From contig JAFLBH010000004.1 in NCBI GenBank assembly GCA_017303905.1, positions 124,001 through 188,000 of the forward strand: a stretch of DNA of 64,000 nt, given 5' to 3'. Each line of letters begins with the position of its first letter. The first letter of the stretch is position 1. Made by a program: the position numbers and the translations under genes. Origin of the DNA: Bacteroidota bacterium (GTDB taxonomy: Bacteria; Bacteroidota; Bacteroidia; B-17B0; Aurantibacillaceae). Below the pieces are notes generated by a model. That model ran no database searches. It saw only the letters and a program-made list of their open reading frames with translations, and was not told the DNA's origin. Of the stretch, positions 15,919 through 23,642 are shown in pieces.

Positions 15919-15972
15919 TAAACCCCTCTGTCCTTCGGACATCTCCCCTTAGCAGGGGAGAAATCAGTCGTG
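15919..15972 (-). repeat. Solo arm of the MITE-like repeat
   Basis: This segment repeats one arm only: AAACCCCTCTGTCCTTCGG, the hairpin GTCCTTCGGAC, then CTCCCCTTAGCAGGGGAG and AAATCAGTCGTG. It nearly duplicates 15738-15793 and the A arms at 58.4-59.0 kb. The rest of the 15723-16205 gap holds an isolated 12-bp palindrome GTCTTCGAAGAC (16022-16033) and the transaldolase promoter. Confidence 0.7.
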
Positions 15973-16106
15973 ATTCTATTAAACTATGCATTAAAAAATT
16001 CAGACAATTCTCAAACGAAGAGTCTTCGAAGACGAGATAAACCTTAAACACCAAATCAGTTTGAACAAAATAAACGAAATTGAATTTCATCAACATTCTT
16101 TAAACA

Positions 16107-16140
16107 TTTGTAACAGCAATGCTTGGTTATTTTACATTTG
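16107..16140 (+). promoter_or_regulatory. Promoter of the transaldolase gene
   Basis: TTTG (16107-16110), a 22-base spacer and TACATTTG (16133-16140) resemble the Bacteroidota promoter, with spacing one base longer than usual. The transcript would begin inside the REP-like sequence at 16141-16159 and have a leader of about 60 bases. Confidence 0.45.
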
Positions 16141-16159
16141 TGGTTCGACAAGCTCACCA
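16141..16159 (+). repeat. REP-like 19-bp word, copy 1
   Basis: TGGTTCGACAAGCTCACCA recurs in inverted orientation at 16876-16894 (17 of 19 identical). The two copies bracket the transaldolase gene. Confidence 0.6.
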
Positions 16160-16205
16160 ACAATTTTGTCGTTAAACATTAAACAAATAAGATTAAAAAA
16201 ATAAA

Positions 16206-16853
16206 ATGAAATTTTTTATTGATACAGCCAATCTGGCTCAGATTAAAGAAGCACAAGACCTTGGTGTTTTGGACGGGGTAACTACAAATCCGTCATTGAT
16301 GGCAAAAGAAGGCATCAAAGGACAAGAAAATATCTTAAAGCATTATGTTGACATCTGTAACATCGTTACCGGTGATGTCAGCGCTGAAGTGATCTCTACA
16401 GATTTTGAAGGTATGGTAAAAGAAGGCGAAGCATTGGCCAAATTACATCCTCAAATTGTGGTAAAAGTTCCAATGATTAAAGACGGTGTTAAAGCCATTA
16501 AATATTTTACAGAAAAAGGAATCCGCACTAATTGCACATTGGTATTCAGTGCGGGACAAGCTTTATTGGCAGCGAAAGCCGGAGCAAGTTATGTATCACC
16601 GTTTATCGGACGTTTAGATGACGTGAGCACTGATGGTATGCAATTAATTGAAGACATCCGCATTATTTATGATAATTACGGATTTGACACAGAAATTTTA
16701 GCGGCTTCTGTACGTCACCCTATTCACATTATACAATGTGCTAAAGTGGGTGCTGATGTTGCTACTTGTCCGTTAAGCGCAATTACAGCCTTATTAAACC
16801 ACCCTTTAACTGATAAAGGTTTAGCACAATTTTTAGCGGATGCTAAAAAATAA
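16206..16853 (+). CDS. tal: Transaldolase, short (MipB/TalC-like) form
   Basis: The 215-residue class I aldolase barrel begins [20 protein letters not shown] and has [13 protein letters not shown] and the Schiff-base lysine K87 in [10 protein letters not shown]. Two residues separate true transaldolases from fructose-6-phosphate aldolases: here E61 (SAEVIS) and F133 (SPFIGRLDD) replace the Gln and Tyr of E. coli FsaA, so transaldolase activity is expected (sedoheptulose 7-phosphate plus glyceraldehyde 3-phosphate to erythrose 4-phosphate plus fructose 6-phosphate, pentose phosphate pathway). It is a single-gene unit with its own promoter and terminator. Confidence 0.93.
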   Translation: MKFFIDTANLAQIKEAQDLGVLDGVTTNPSLMAKEGIKGQENILKHYVDICNIVTGDVSAEVISTDFEGMVKEGEALAKLHPQIVVKVPMIKDGVKAIKYFTEKGIRTNCTLVFSAGQALLAAKAGASYVSPFIGRLDDVSTDGMQLIEDIRIIYDNYGFDTEILAASVRHPIHIIQCAKVGADVATCPLSAITALLNHPLTDKGLAQFLADAKK

Positions 16854-16875
16854 TCTCTTGGTCCCCGAGCACTTG

Positions 16876-16894
16876 TGGTGAGTTTATCGAACCA
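16876..16894 (-). repeat. REP-like 19-bp word, copy 2 (inverted)
   Basis: TGGTGAGTTTATCGAACCA is the reverse complement of TGGTTCGATAAACTCACCA, 17/19 identical to copy 1. It sits in a larger palindrome-like block bounded by CCCC (from 16863) and GGGG (to about 16904). Confidence 0.6.
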
Positions 16895-16926
16895 TGTCGA
16901 GGGGCAATCTCAAAAAACAAAAAACC

Positions 16927-16957
16927 AAAAAGCCATTTCGAAAGAGATGGCTTTTTT
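16927..16957 (+). terminator. Rho-independent terminator after transaldolase
   Basis: AAAAAGCCATTTC (16927-16939) pairs with GAGATGGCTTTTT (16944-16956) over 13 positions with one G-U pair and the loop GAAA, ending in a T-run. Confidence 0.85.
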
Positions 16958-17073
16958 AATTACTAAAATTTGTATATTTAGTTAAGCTAACACAAATGTT
17001 ATTTGTGAGGGCTAGATTTTGCTTATCGAGCAAATAATCAAATAATAAGTAAGTTGGTGGAATAAATAAAATA

Positions 17074-18033
17074 ATGAAAAAAGTATTTTTGATATTATAT
17101 CTCCTTTCTAAAATAGCTTTCGGACAAATTAATCTTGTTCCTAATCCAAGTTTTGAAACTTACACTAACTGCCCTACTTCTCAAGGTCAGATAAATCGAA
17201 CTGGCAATTGGTACATGCCTGGAGGTGGAACTTCTGACTATTTTAATTCTTGCTTTACATTAACTACGACATCAATAGTAAACATGGATGTCCCGGCTAA
17301 TACAGCTGGCTACCAAATGGGAATTCAAAACTCTGCTGGTTATTCCGGCCTTCAAGCTTGGGCAAATGTAATGACAACTTACAGAGAATACATACAAACA
17401 AAATTAACAACAACCTTAACTGCAGGACAAAAATACTTTGTAACGATGTATGTTTCGTTAGCTGATAGTTCGCTATGCGCGACAGATGATTTAGGTATAT
17501 ACTTTTCCCAGAATCCAATACCGCAGAGTGGATACAACCCTATTAATGTCGTTCCACAAATTTCAAATCCCTCTGGTATATTTTTAACCGACAATATTAA
17601 TTGGACAAAAATATCAGGATCATTTATTGCAACAGGAATTGAAGAGTATATTACAATAGGTAATTTCAAAAATGATGCTAATACCGACACGTTATCGGCA
17701 GGGCTTTCATGTATTTCTAGTTTCTCCTATTATTATATTGATGGTATTTGCGTTTCAACTGATTCCACGCTTGGCAACTTAACTTATATTCATGATCTTT
17801 CGAAAAAATCAGCTGAATTATTTTATCCAAATCCAACCACAGGAAATATCAGAATTAATTTGACTCAAACTGCTAATATCAAATTAATTGACAGGTTCGG
17901 ACAAACTCTAATTATAAAGGAAAATTTTAACGAAAATCAACTGGACTTATCTTATCTTTCTGATGGAATATACTTTATTCAAATACAAACGGGCAATAAT
18001 ATTGCGCTTAAAAAAATCATTATTCAACATTAA
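17074..18033 (+). CDS. Secreted protein with T9SS sorting domain
   Basis: The 319-residue protein has a signal peptide (MKKVFLILYLLSKIAFGQ) and then the Bacteroidota pattern NLVPNPSFETYTNCP. A beta-sandwich region follows (YREYIQTKLTTTLTAGQKYFVTMYVSLAD ... YITIGNFKND), like a carbohydrate-binding jelly roll. Residues 247-319 are a type A T9SS C-terminal sorting domain (FYPNPTTGNIRINL... LSDGIYFIQI... ALKKIIIQH), so the protein is exported by the Sec route and then through the type IX system to the surface. The ligand is not known. Confidence 0.88.
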   Translation: MKKVFLILYLLSKIAFGQINLVPNPSFETYTNCPTSQGQINRTGNWYMPGGGTSDYFNSCFTLTTTSIVNMDVPANTAGYQMGIQNSAGYSGLQAWANVMTTYREYIQTKLTTTLTAGQKYFVTMYVSLADSSLCATDDLGIYFSQNPIPQSGYNPINVVPQISNPSGIFLTDNINWTKISGSFIATGIEEYITIGNFKNDANTDTLSAGLSCISSFSYYYIDGICVSTDSTLGNLTYIHDLSKKSAELFYPNPTTGNIRINLTQTANIKLIDRFGQTLIIKENFNENQLDLSYLSDGIYFIQIQTGNNIALKKIIIQH

Positions 18034-18126
18034 ATATATCTGTCTATCCACTTATACTACAGGCGCATGTAAATTTTTACAGGAAACCTTCAGTCATAAT
18101 AAAAAAACCATCTTTTATAAACAGTA

Positions 18127-18281
18127 ATGAAGCGAATAAAACTATTAATAATTCTAGTTGTTTTAATTTCTCATTTTAAATCCATCAGTCAATCTGTGTG
18201 GACTGTAGAACCCATGTTGCATTATAATTTTGGTGGTAAAAAAAGGCATTTCTCTTTTGCTTTTGAAATTGCTTACTGGAA
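18127..18281 (+). pseudogene. N-terminal fragment of an exported protein gene
   Basis: The frame starts with a signal peptide (MKRIKLLIILVVLISHFKSISQ) followed by VWTVEPMLHYNFGGKKRHFSFAFEIAYWN. That stretch looks like the beginning of a longer outer-membrane or secreted protein. It breaks off near 18281, where sequence in another frame continues as the end of a HigB toxin. The residual frame runs on to 18360 as 25 unrelated residues. I interpret it as a truncated gene joined by a deletion or insertion junction. Confidence 0.6.
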
Positions 18282-18374
18282 TTTTACTCTATTCGTGTTA
18301 ATGACCAGGGGCGAATCATTTTTCGTTGGGAAAATGGAAACGCTTATACCGTTGAATTAATAGATTATCATTAA
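18282..18374 (+). pseudogene. Remnant of higB toxin (C-terminal 30 codons)
   Basis: In the frame of 18282 the sequence reads FYSIRVNDQGRIIFRWENG then NAYTVELIDYH and stops at 18374, one base before the higA start. This is the diagnostic C-terminus of HigB/RelE-type toxins (usual pattern YSIRINDQWRICFRW...DAYDVEIVDYH). The upstream two-thirds, including the catalytic core region, is missing and there is no start codon in frame (stop TGA at 18264). The toxin is therefore inactive. Confidence 0.8.
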
Positions 18375-18375
18375 A

Positions 18376-18675
18376 ATGAAAAAACTCAAAAATATTCATC
18401 CGGGTGAAATTCTGTTAGAAGAATTTTTAATTCCACTTGAAGTAAGCGCTTACCGACTTTCTAAAGAAATTTCCATTCCACAAACTCGCATTTCCGAAAT
18501 CATTAAAGGTAAAAGACGCATTACCGCAGATACCGCCTTAAGACTTTCCAAATTTTTTAGTAACTCCGCTAAGTTTTGGCTCGGACTTCAAGACGACTTT
18601 GATATTGAAGAAGAAAAAAGACACAAGCAAAAAGACCTTAACTCCATCAAACAACACGTTAGAACCGCCGCTTAA
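18376..18675 (+). CDS. higA: HigA-type antitoxin, XRE family
   Basis: The 99-residue DNA-binding protein starts with the HigA signature KNIHPGEILLEEFLIPLEVSAYRLS, followed by the helix-turn-helix ISIPQTRISEIIKGKRRITADTALRLSKFF and the conserved SAKFWLGLQDDFDIE. HigA normally binds HigB and represses its own operon. Here the partner toxin is only a remnant directly upstream, so this is an orphan antitoxin. It might still neutralise a toxin elsewhere or act as a regulator. The gene is convergent with the fibronectin-III gene, 17 bases away. Confidence 0.92.
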   Translation: MKKLKNIHPGEILLEEFLIPLEVSAYRLSKEISIPQTRISEIIKGKRRITADTALRLSKFFSNSAKFWLGLQDDFDIEEEKRHKQKDLNSIKQHVRTAA

Positions 18676-18692
18676 GAGCAAATAACAGATAT

Positions 18693-20720
18693 CTAATACT
18701 CCACTTCCACCCTATCACTAATAATACCCTCGGCGCCGTTGGTGAAGATGGGTTTAATGCGGTATTCGTAAATATTTCCCATAAATAGGGTTTTGTCTAC
18801 AAATGAATTGGCACTGCCAGGTAAAGTTTTAATGATAGTTAAAGCGCCGCCTTTCTTGCAACGGTAAATAATATACTTATCGATTTCTGATTTGGGATAA
18901 TTATACTCCCAATTTAAAGTTACCGTCTTTGCTGTACGATCGACACTATATTTTACAGTAGTTAATTTTTTTCTATATCCGGTTTCATAACGCATATAGG
19001 GATTATTGGAAATACTGATATTGTCATCTTCATCTCCTACAACCAATTTATAACGGTAACCGGTTCCCATCATTAAATTGGTATCGAGATAAGATTTAAG
19101 TGTGTCCTTTGCTTGCCATTCTTTAAGCTTTACCTCTGTTTGCGAATTCTCAGGCTGACGGTACAACACGTAATATTTTACATCTTCACTGTTGCTGTTA
19201 ATCCATTCAATTAAAATGCCATTTGGTTTGAGTTGCAAATTATTAATAATGGGTTTCTCCGGCGCAATAGTATCCTGACGTTTCACTTCAATCGGTTTTG
19301 AAAGTTCGGAGTTATTAAATCGTTTGTCGGTAGCGTTGACACAGTAATACACTTTTTTACTCAGTGTTTTTAAATTCAATTTATCCTGATATTTAGGCTC
19401 GCGTGCAAATTCATTATTGATTTGCACAAACTCCTCGTGCAAGGCATTTGACCTGAAAATTTTGTAGCCCTGTACATCCGGCTCCGCATTTTTATCCCAA
19501 GTTAACGTGACATTACCTTTGGCATCCACTTTAGCTTTTAATCCGGTAGGCGGTAAAGGAGGAATGGTGTCATTTATTAATGCCATATAAGAATAGGATT
19601 GCAATGTATCACCACCATACGATATCACTCCTACTTTATAAAAATTAACGGGTTTAGGATTCACATCGGTAAATTCAAATGAAGAATTGGATTGGTAAAT
19701 GATTTCATAGGGACCTGCATCTTTAATTGCCCGACTGATAAAATAACTCTTTGGATAAGCATTCTCTGTTTTATCTGCCATGCGCCAACGCATGTACACC
19801 GTTAGGTTTTTTACTGTGTGAATGGTATCGAATACAGGAAAGGATTTGAGTGGCTCATAGCCAATGCCTGCTACAACATTCGACGGTTCGGATAATTCCC
19901 CAAAATGATTTAAACCTTTTATTCGATAGTAATATTTTTGTTTGGTTTTAGGAAAAGTATCGAGGTAATAAATGTCCTCCTTCTTCTTTTCAAACTCCGA
20001 AGCCATTAAAATAATTGGTGATTTATTAATAACAGTATAATTAATACTGTCTTCACTCCTTTCAATATTATACGCTGTGAAATCTTGCTTATAGATTGAT
20101 GCTTTCCACCGAAGTTTAACATTCTTATTTCTAAACCATGCTTGCAAATTATTTATGTTCGGATGTTTGGATAAAACATTTGCATTTACCTGCATAGAAG
20201 AAGTACTTTGAGGCATTGAATTAATCGAAATTTTATAGGTGTAGGTTTTAGAATTATCAATATTCTTATCTGAAAAGAATAAACCACAAGCTTTAGCAAT
20301 CTCCGCATCAAAATTGCAGCTCAACAACATCATATTATAAACCATCATTTGTTGTTCTTGTTTCTTCTTTGGATCAGATGCAAGACTAACCATATCATAA
20401 AGCACGCTCACGGCCAATACAGCTCCATCTTTATTTTTTAATAATGAATTCCAGGCTTCATTATTTTTCTCATAGGGTTTAATCGCTTCTGCTACAATAA
20501 CCGTGTTTCCTGTGTTATCTGTTCGTGTGATTTTATAACCGTTTTTAACGCCGGCATCAAATAAAGCTTTTGAAGATGGAGCCCAACGCAATAAAATTTC
20601 TTTTTCTTTTATCCAAACTTTCGCGTATACGGATTGTGTTTGCGATTTCACCAGAAATCCAATGAAAACAAAAAACAACAAATATGTGCCGCGTAATTTC
20701 ACTAGTTTATAATGTTGCAA
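18693..20720 (-). CDS. Large exported fibronectin type III protein
   Basis: The 675-residue protein begins MQHYKLVKLRGTYLLFFVFIGFLVKSQT, a signal peptide. It contains several fibronectin III-like modules, recognisable by pairs such as VKLRWKASIYKQDFTAYNIERS, PPTGLKAKVDAKGNVTLTW / VQGYKIFRS, IEWINSNSEDVKYYVLYRQ and VTLNWEYNYPKSEIDKYIIYR. No T9SS sorting domain or catalytic motif is visible. The start codon lies 19 bases inside the 3' end of the preceding gene, so the three minus-strand genes 25376-18693 are probably one operon. Likely an envelope or surface adhesive/structural protein; function unknown. Confidence 0.8.
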   Translation of the reverse strand: MQHYKLVKLRGTYLLFFVFIGFLVKSQTQSVYAKVWIKEKEILLRWAPSSKALFDAGVKNGYKITRTDNTGNTVIVAEAIKPYEKNNEAWNSLLKNKDGAVLAVSVLYDMVSLASDPKKKQEQQMMVYNMMLLSCNFDAEIAKACGLFFSDKNIDNSKTYTYKISINSMPQSTSSMQVNANVLSKHPNINNLQAWFRNKNVKLRWKASIYKQDFTAYNIERSEDSINYTVINKSPIILMASEFEKKKEDIYYLDTFPKTKQKYYYRIKGLNHFGELSEPSNVVAGIGYEPLKSFPVFDTIHTVKNLTVYMRWRMADKTENAYPKSYFISRAIKDAGPYEIIYQSNSSFEFTDVNPKPVNFYKVGVISYGGDTLQSYSYMALINDTIPPLPPTGLKAKVDAKGNVTLTWDKNAEPDVQGYKIFRSNALHEEFVQINNEFAREPKYQDKLNLKTLSKKVYYCVNATDKRFNNSELSKPIEVKRQDTIAPEKPIINNLQLKPNGILIEWINSNSEDVKYYVLYRQPENSQTEVKLKEWQAKDTLKSYLDTNLMMGTGYRYKLVVGDEDDNISISNNPYMRYETGYRKKLTTVKYSVDRTAKTVTLNWEYNYPKSEIDKYIIYRCKKGGALTIIKTLPGSANSFVDKTLFMGNIYEYRIKPIFTNGAEGIISDRVEVEY

Positions 20721-23617
20721 TCCTCTCCGTAAGTATAATCATAATTAAAGCTGCCCGATACTTTTCCTAATATTTCATAGTAACATCCAAAAGTTCCCGA
20801 CAGATACAAAGGTTTTGGCATCTTACCACTTACAATAGCCGCTACGCCCCCATTAAAAACATTAAAGTCAAAATCTTTACAGAAACATGCTGCTTTTGAA
20901 CAATCGCATCCGGGTTGCCATTTTAAATCACCTTTTATTCCCACATTTCCTTGCATATAGAAATACATATTTCCACTTGCTAACCAACCATTCAATCCCA
21001 CTTTTTGTCCGGAACCTGAGCAATGTGCAGTCTGTCCATAATTCATCATCATCATATCAAAGCCCAATCCGAAATTAAATGCACTGTATACCTGAAAGAA
21101 ACTCATACCAAATGTTTTATTGATATGTGAGTAAATCTTCGCACCCGTACAGAATCCTTGTCCGCTTTGCAACTGACTTTGATTACGATTAGCTTGTAAA
21201 CCACTTTGACTAATAATATTTGAAACTTCAGGTGGCGGAGCTTGTGCAGGCTCAATGCTATTTCCTACCATGAAGTAAGAAGTTGCGTTAACTAAGTTTA
21301 CAATATTTATATTGTTCGGGCTACTTGGTTTTCCTACCGAAACATACCATATGCCGGGTTCAATATGGAATTTTGTTGAGCCTGTTCCGGTAACTGCGTT
21401 GTAGGCATTAATCCAAATAGTTGCATTTGCGTCAAACACTTTATTTTCTGCATCAAACTGAATGGTCACATTTCCTTTAACGGGTGCAGTTGGTCGTTCA
21501 GCAACTGTTGCCATACAATAAACATCGCCAGTTAATTTTACAAAACTTAATCCACCGGAACTTGTAAACGCAATTTCTAACATTACGTCACCATTCACGG
21601 TTTTTTCACTTGGTGAATAATGAAATCCAACTCCACCTTTAAAGCCAAGTCCCATATTAGGATCGGGTGTATATGCAAGAGCGTTATTACTTCCTGTTAC
21701 CGGAAGAGTTTTAGATGCATTAATAAATTGACTTTGCGAATTAAGCATAGGTGTCATGTGATAATAAACACCACCAACTAGTTTATTAAGTGTGATTGGA
21801 ATATTCCCTAAAGGTATACTCGTAGGTATGGTTGCACTGTAGTAAAAATAACGATAATTATCTTTAGAACCAAAACAAACAGACACTCCGGCAGGTGAAG
21901 GCAATACACTCGGAATGGAGAAAGAAATTTCACCAAAGAATCCATCTCCATAAACAGGATCATCATTCCTGAAAATAATTAAACCGTTCAATTCAAATGC
22001 ACTTGTTTTAATTCCTAAAGAAACGCCATCAATAACGACTTTATCGAATTTGTATTTTGTTTTTGTTAAAGTAACAGGAGCCTCTCCCGAATAACTTTGC
22101 TGATATTCTTCTAATTTACCTTTTACTCTAAGTTTCGTTCCAATACTAAATCCTGAGTTGGGATTATCCGCTACATTTAATGTAATACTGAATCCCATTA
22201 TAGGCGAACCCATATCCAGTCCAAAAGTAATATCACCAATACTCACCGGATACTTAGCTGCTTTGGTTTGACTTCCTATATTGTGCAGTGTGAACACACC
22301 GTTAGTTAAGTATGGCGAAACTGTTGTAATCGTTAAATTCTGAAACAGCAATTGTCCGCCATTAGTATTAAACTTTGAATTATTGAAACTGATATAACCA
22401 TTTAACACAGCACTCGGTTTGAACAAACCATTTTGTTTTGCAATACTGATAGCGGATGTATTGAGCAAATTAACTTCCGCGGAAACCACATTGAATTTTA
22501 AATTATTGGCCGGACTGATTACAAAATTATAATCGACTTCCTTATAGGTTGGGTTGTAATTAACATTGGCAGTGAATAGAAGTGACTGCGCACTATCCAT
22601 AATTGGAATGTTGACTTTTCCCTTTACATGTCCGCTGCTTAATTGATTACAAATAAATCCTGCTCCCAATTCATCAATTGAAAATCCCCAACCGCTCATA
22701 CTTCCTTCGCCAGTACTTAATACATTATTCACTTGGAATAATCCGGTTACGCCCATGTTATCGATGAGCAGATTGTTTACTTGAATCTCCGTGCGTTCTC
22801 CTGTTTTAGAAATTTCGGTTGGTAATTTTACTTTTAATGCTTGTAAGTAAAACCCTGTCCACATTTGTGAAGTCACCATATTCGGATTGGTGTATCCTGC
22901 CGGAAAAATCATTCCTGGGGCATTTACCAATTCACTCATATCAACGGTAGCATTATCTACACGAAACGACCATCCTTTAAGGCCTTCCATGGTGAATGGA
23001 GTAATATTAACCTGCGCAATAAAATTGTGAATATCGGTAGTATATATTTGAAAGGATGCTGTAACGACACTATCCGGCGTTTGTGTTGAATCCGGTCTTA
23101 GTTTTCCTTTTGAGAAAATAAAATATCCTTTTAAACTGATTCCTTTAAAGCCGGTGCAATCCCATTCAACAAAGTTATTTCCATCCGGTTTTAATTTGAG
23201 TTTGACATTGTTATTTATTCTAATTGTATGTTCACTTACAAGCATTAAGCGTGCTTGATTTCCACCAACTACGCCTTTCGGATTAAACTTAATGTTTACA
23301 GCTTCAAAAGCAAGTTTTTTTTCTGAACCAGGAAAATCAATGGCAGCATAGGCACTAAAAAACGCGCCGGTTGGTCGGAACTTAATTGAATCCACAGCAA
23401 TAATGTAACGCGCCTGTCCAATTTGCTTAATCATTCCAAACGGAAGCGAAGCAATACTGTCGGGAGAGAGTTCTTCAATGAAATTGCTTCCTTCCTCAAC
23501 GGTATTTACTAAAGATATAACGCGATTGATGGCGGGATCGGTAATAGAATCTTCTTGCGCATTCGACACAGAGAAACCGAATAGCAATATAGTTAGTACA
23601 AAAACTATTTTTTTCAT
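20702..23617 (-). CDS. Giant exported beta-rich protein of unknown function
   Basis: A 971-residue product with signal peptide MKKIVFVLTILLFGFSVSNAQ (an ATG seven codons upstream at 23638 is possible). The mature protein is dominated by alternating beta-strand sequence and Asn/Gly-rich turns. It has repeated phrases of the form GVTGLFQVNN, ELNGLIIF, and a cysteine-rich end (PGCDCSKAACFCKDFDF) near residues 905-925. I do not recognise a family. It lies between a beta-barrel gene and a fibronectin-III gene with near-zero spacing on both sides, suggesting the three products work together in the envelope. Confidence 0.8.
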   Translation of the reverse strand: MKKIVFVLTILLFGFSVSNAQEDSITDPAINRVISLVNTVEEGSNFIEELSPDSIASLPFGMIKQIGQARYIIAVDSIKFRPTGAFFSAYAAIDFPGSEKKLAFEAVNIKFNPKGVVGGNQARLMLVSEHTIRINNNVKLKLKPDGNNFVEWDCTGFKGISLKGYFIFSKGKLRPDSTQTPDSVVTASFQIYTTDIHNFIAQVNITPFTMEGLKGWSFRVDNATVDMSELVNAPGMIFPAGYTNPNMVTSQMWTGFYLQALKVKLPTEISKTGERTEIQVNNLLIDNMGVTGLFQVNNVLSTGEGSMSGWGFSIDELGAGFICNQLSSGHVKGKVNIPIMDSAQSLLFTANVNYNPTYKEVDYNFVISPANNLKFNVVSAEVNLLNTSAISIAKQNGLFKPSAVLNGYISFNNSKFNTNGGQLLFQNLTITTVSPYLTNGVFTLHNIGSQTKAAKYPVSIGDITFGLDMGSPIMGFSITLNVADNPNSGFSIGTKLRVKGKLEEYQQSYSGEAPVTLTKTKYKFDKVVIDGVSLGIKTSAFELNGLIIFRNDDPVYGDGFFGEISFSIPSVLPSPAGVSVCFGSKDNYRYFYYSATIPTSIPLGNIPITLNKLVGGVYYHMTPMLNSQSQFINASKTLPVTGSNNALAYTPDPNMGLGFKGGVGFHYSPSEKTVNGDVMLEIAFTSSGGLSFVKLTGDVYCMATVAERPTAPVKGNVTIQFDAENKVFDANATIWINAYNAVTGTGSTKFHIEPGIWYVSVGKPSSPNNINIVNLVNATSYFMVGNSIEPAQAPPPEVSNIISQSGLQANRNQSQLQSGQGFCTGAKIYSHINKTFGMSFFQVYSAFNFGLGFDMMMMNYGQTAHCSGSGQKVGLNGWLASGNMYFYMQGNVGIKGDLKWQPGCDCSKAACFCKDFDFNVFNGGVAAIVSGKMPKPLYLSGTFGCYYEILGKVSGSFNYDYTYGEDCNIIN

Positions 23618-23642
23618 TATTCCCTTTTCAATTTTCATCTCA

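Noticed and set aside
16022-16033. Palindrome GTCTTCGAAGAC as an operator
   Set aside because: It is an isolated 12-bp palindrome about 80 bases from the nearest promoter element and does not recur in the window as far as I can see.
15902-16096. 64-residue minus-strand frame near the repeats
   Set aside because: It runs through the repeat arm and low-complexity sequence, with no family resemblance, so it is probably not a gene.
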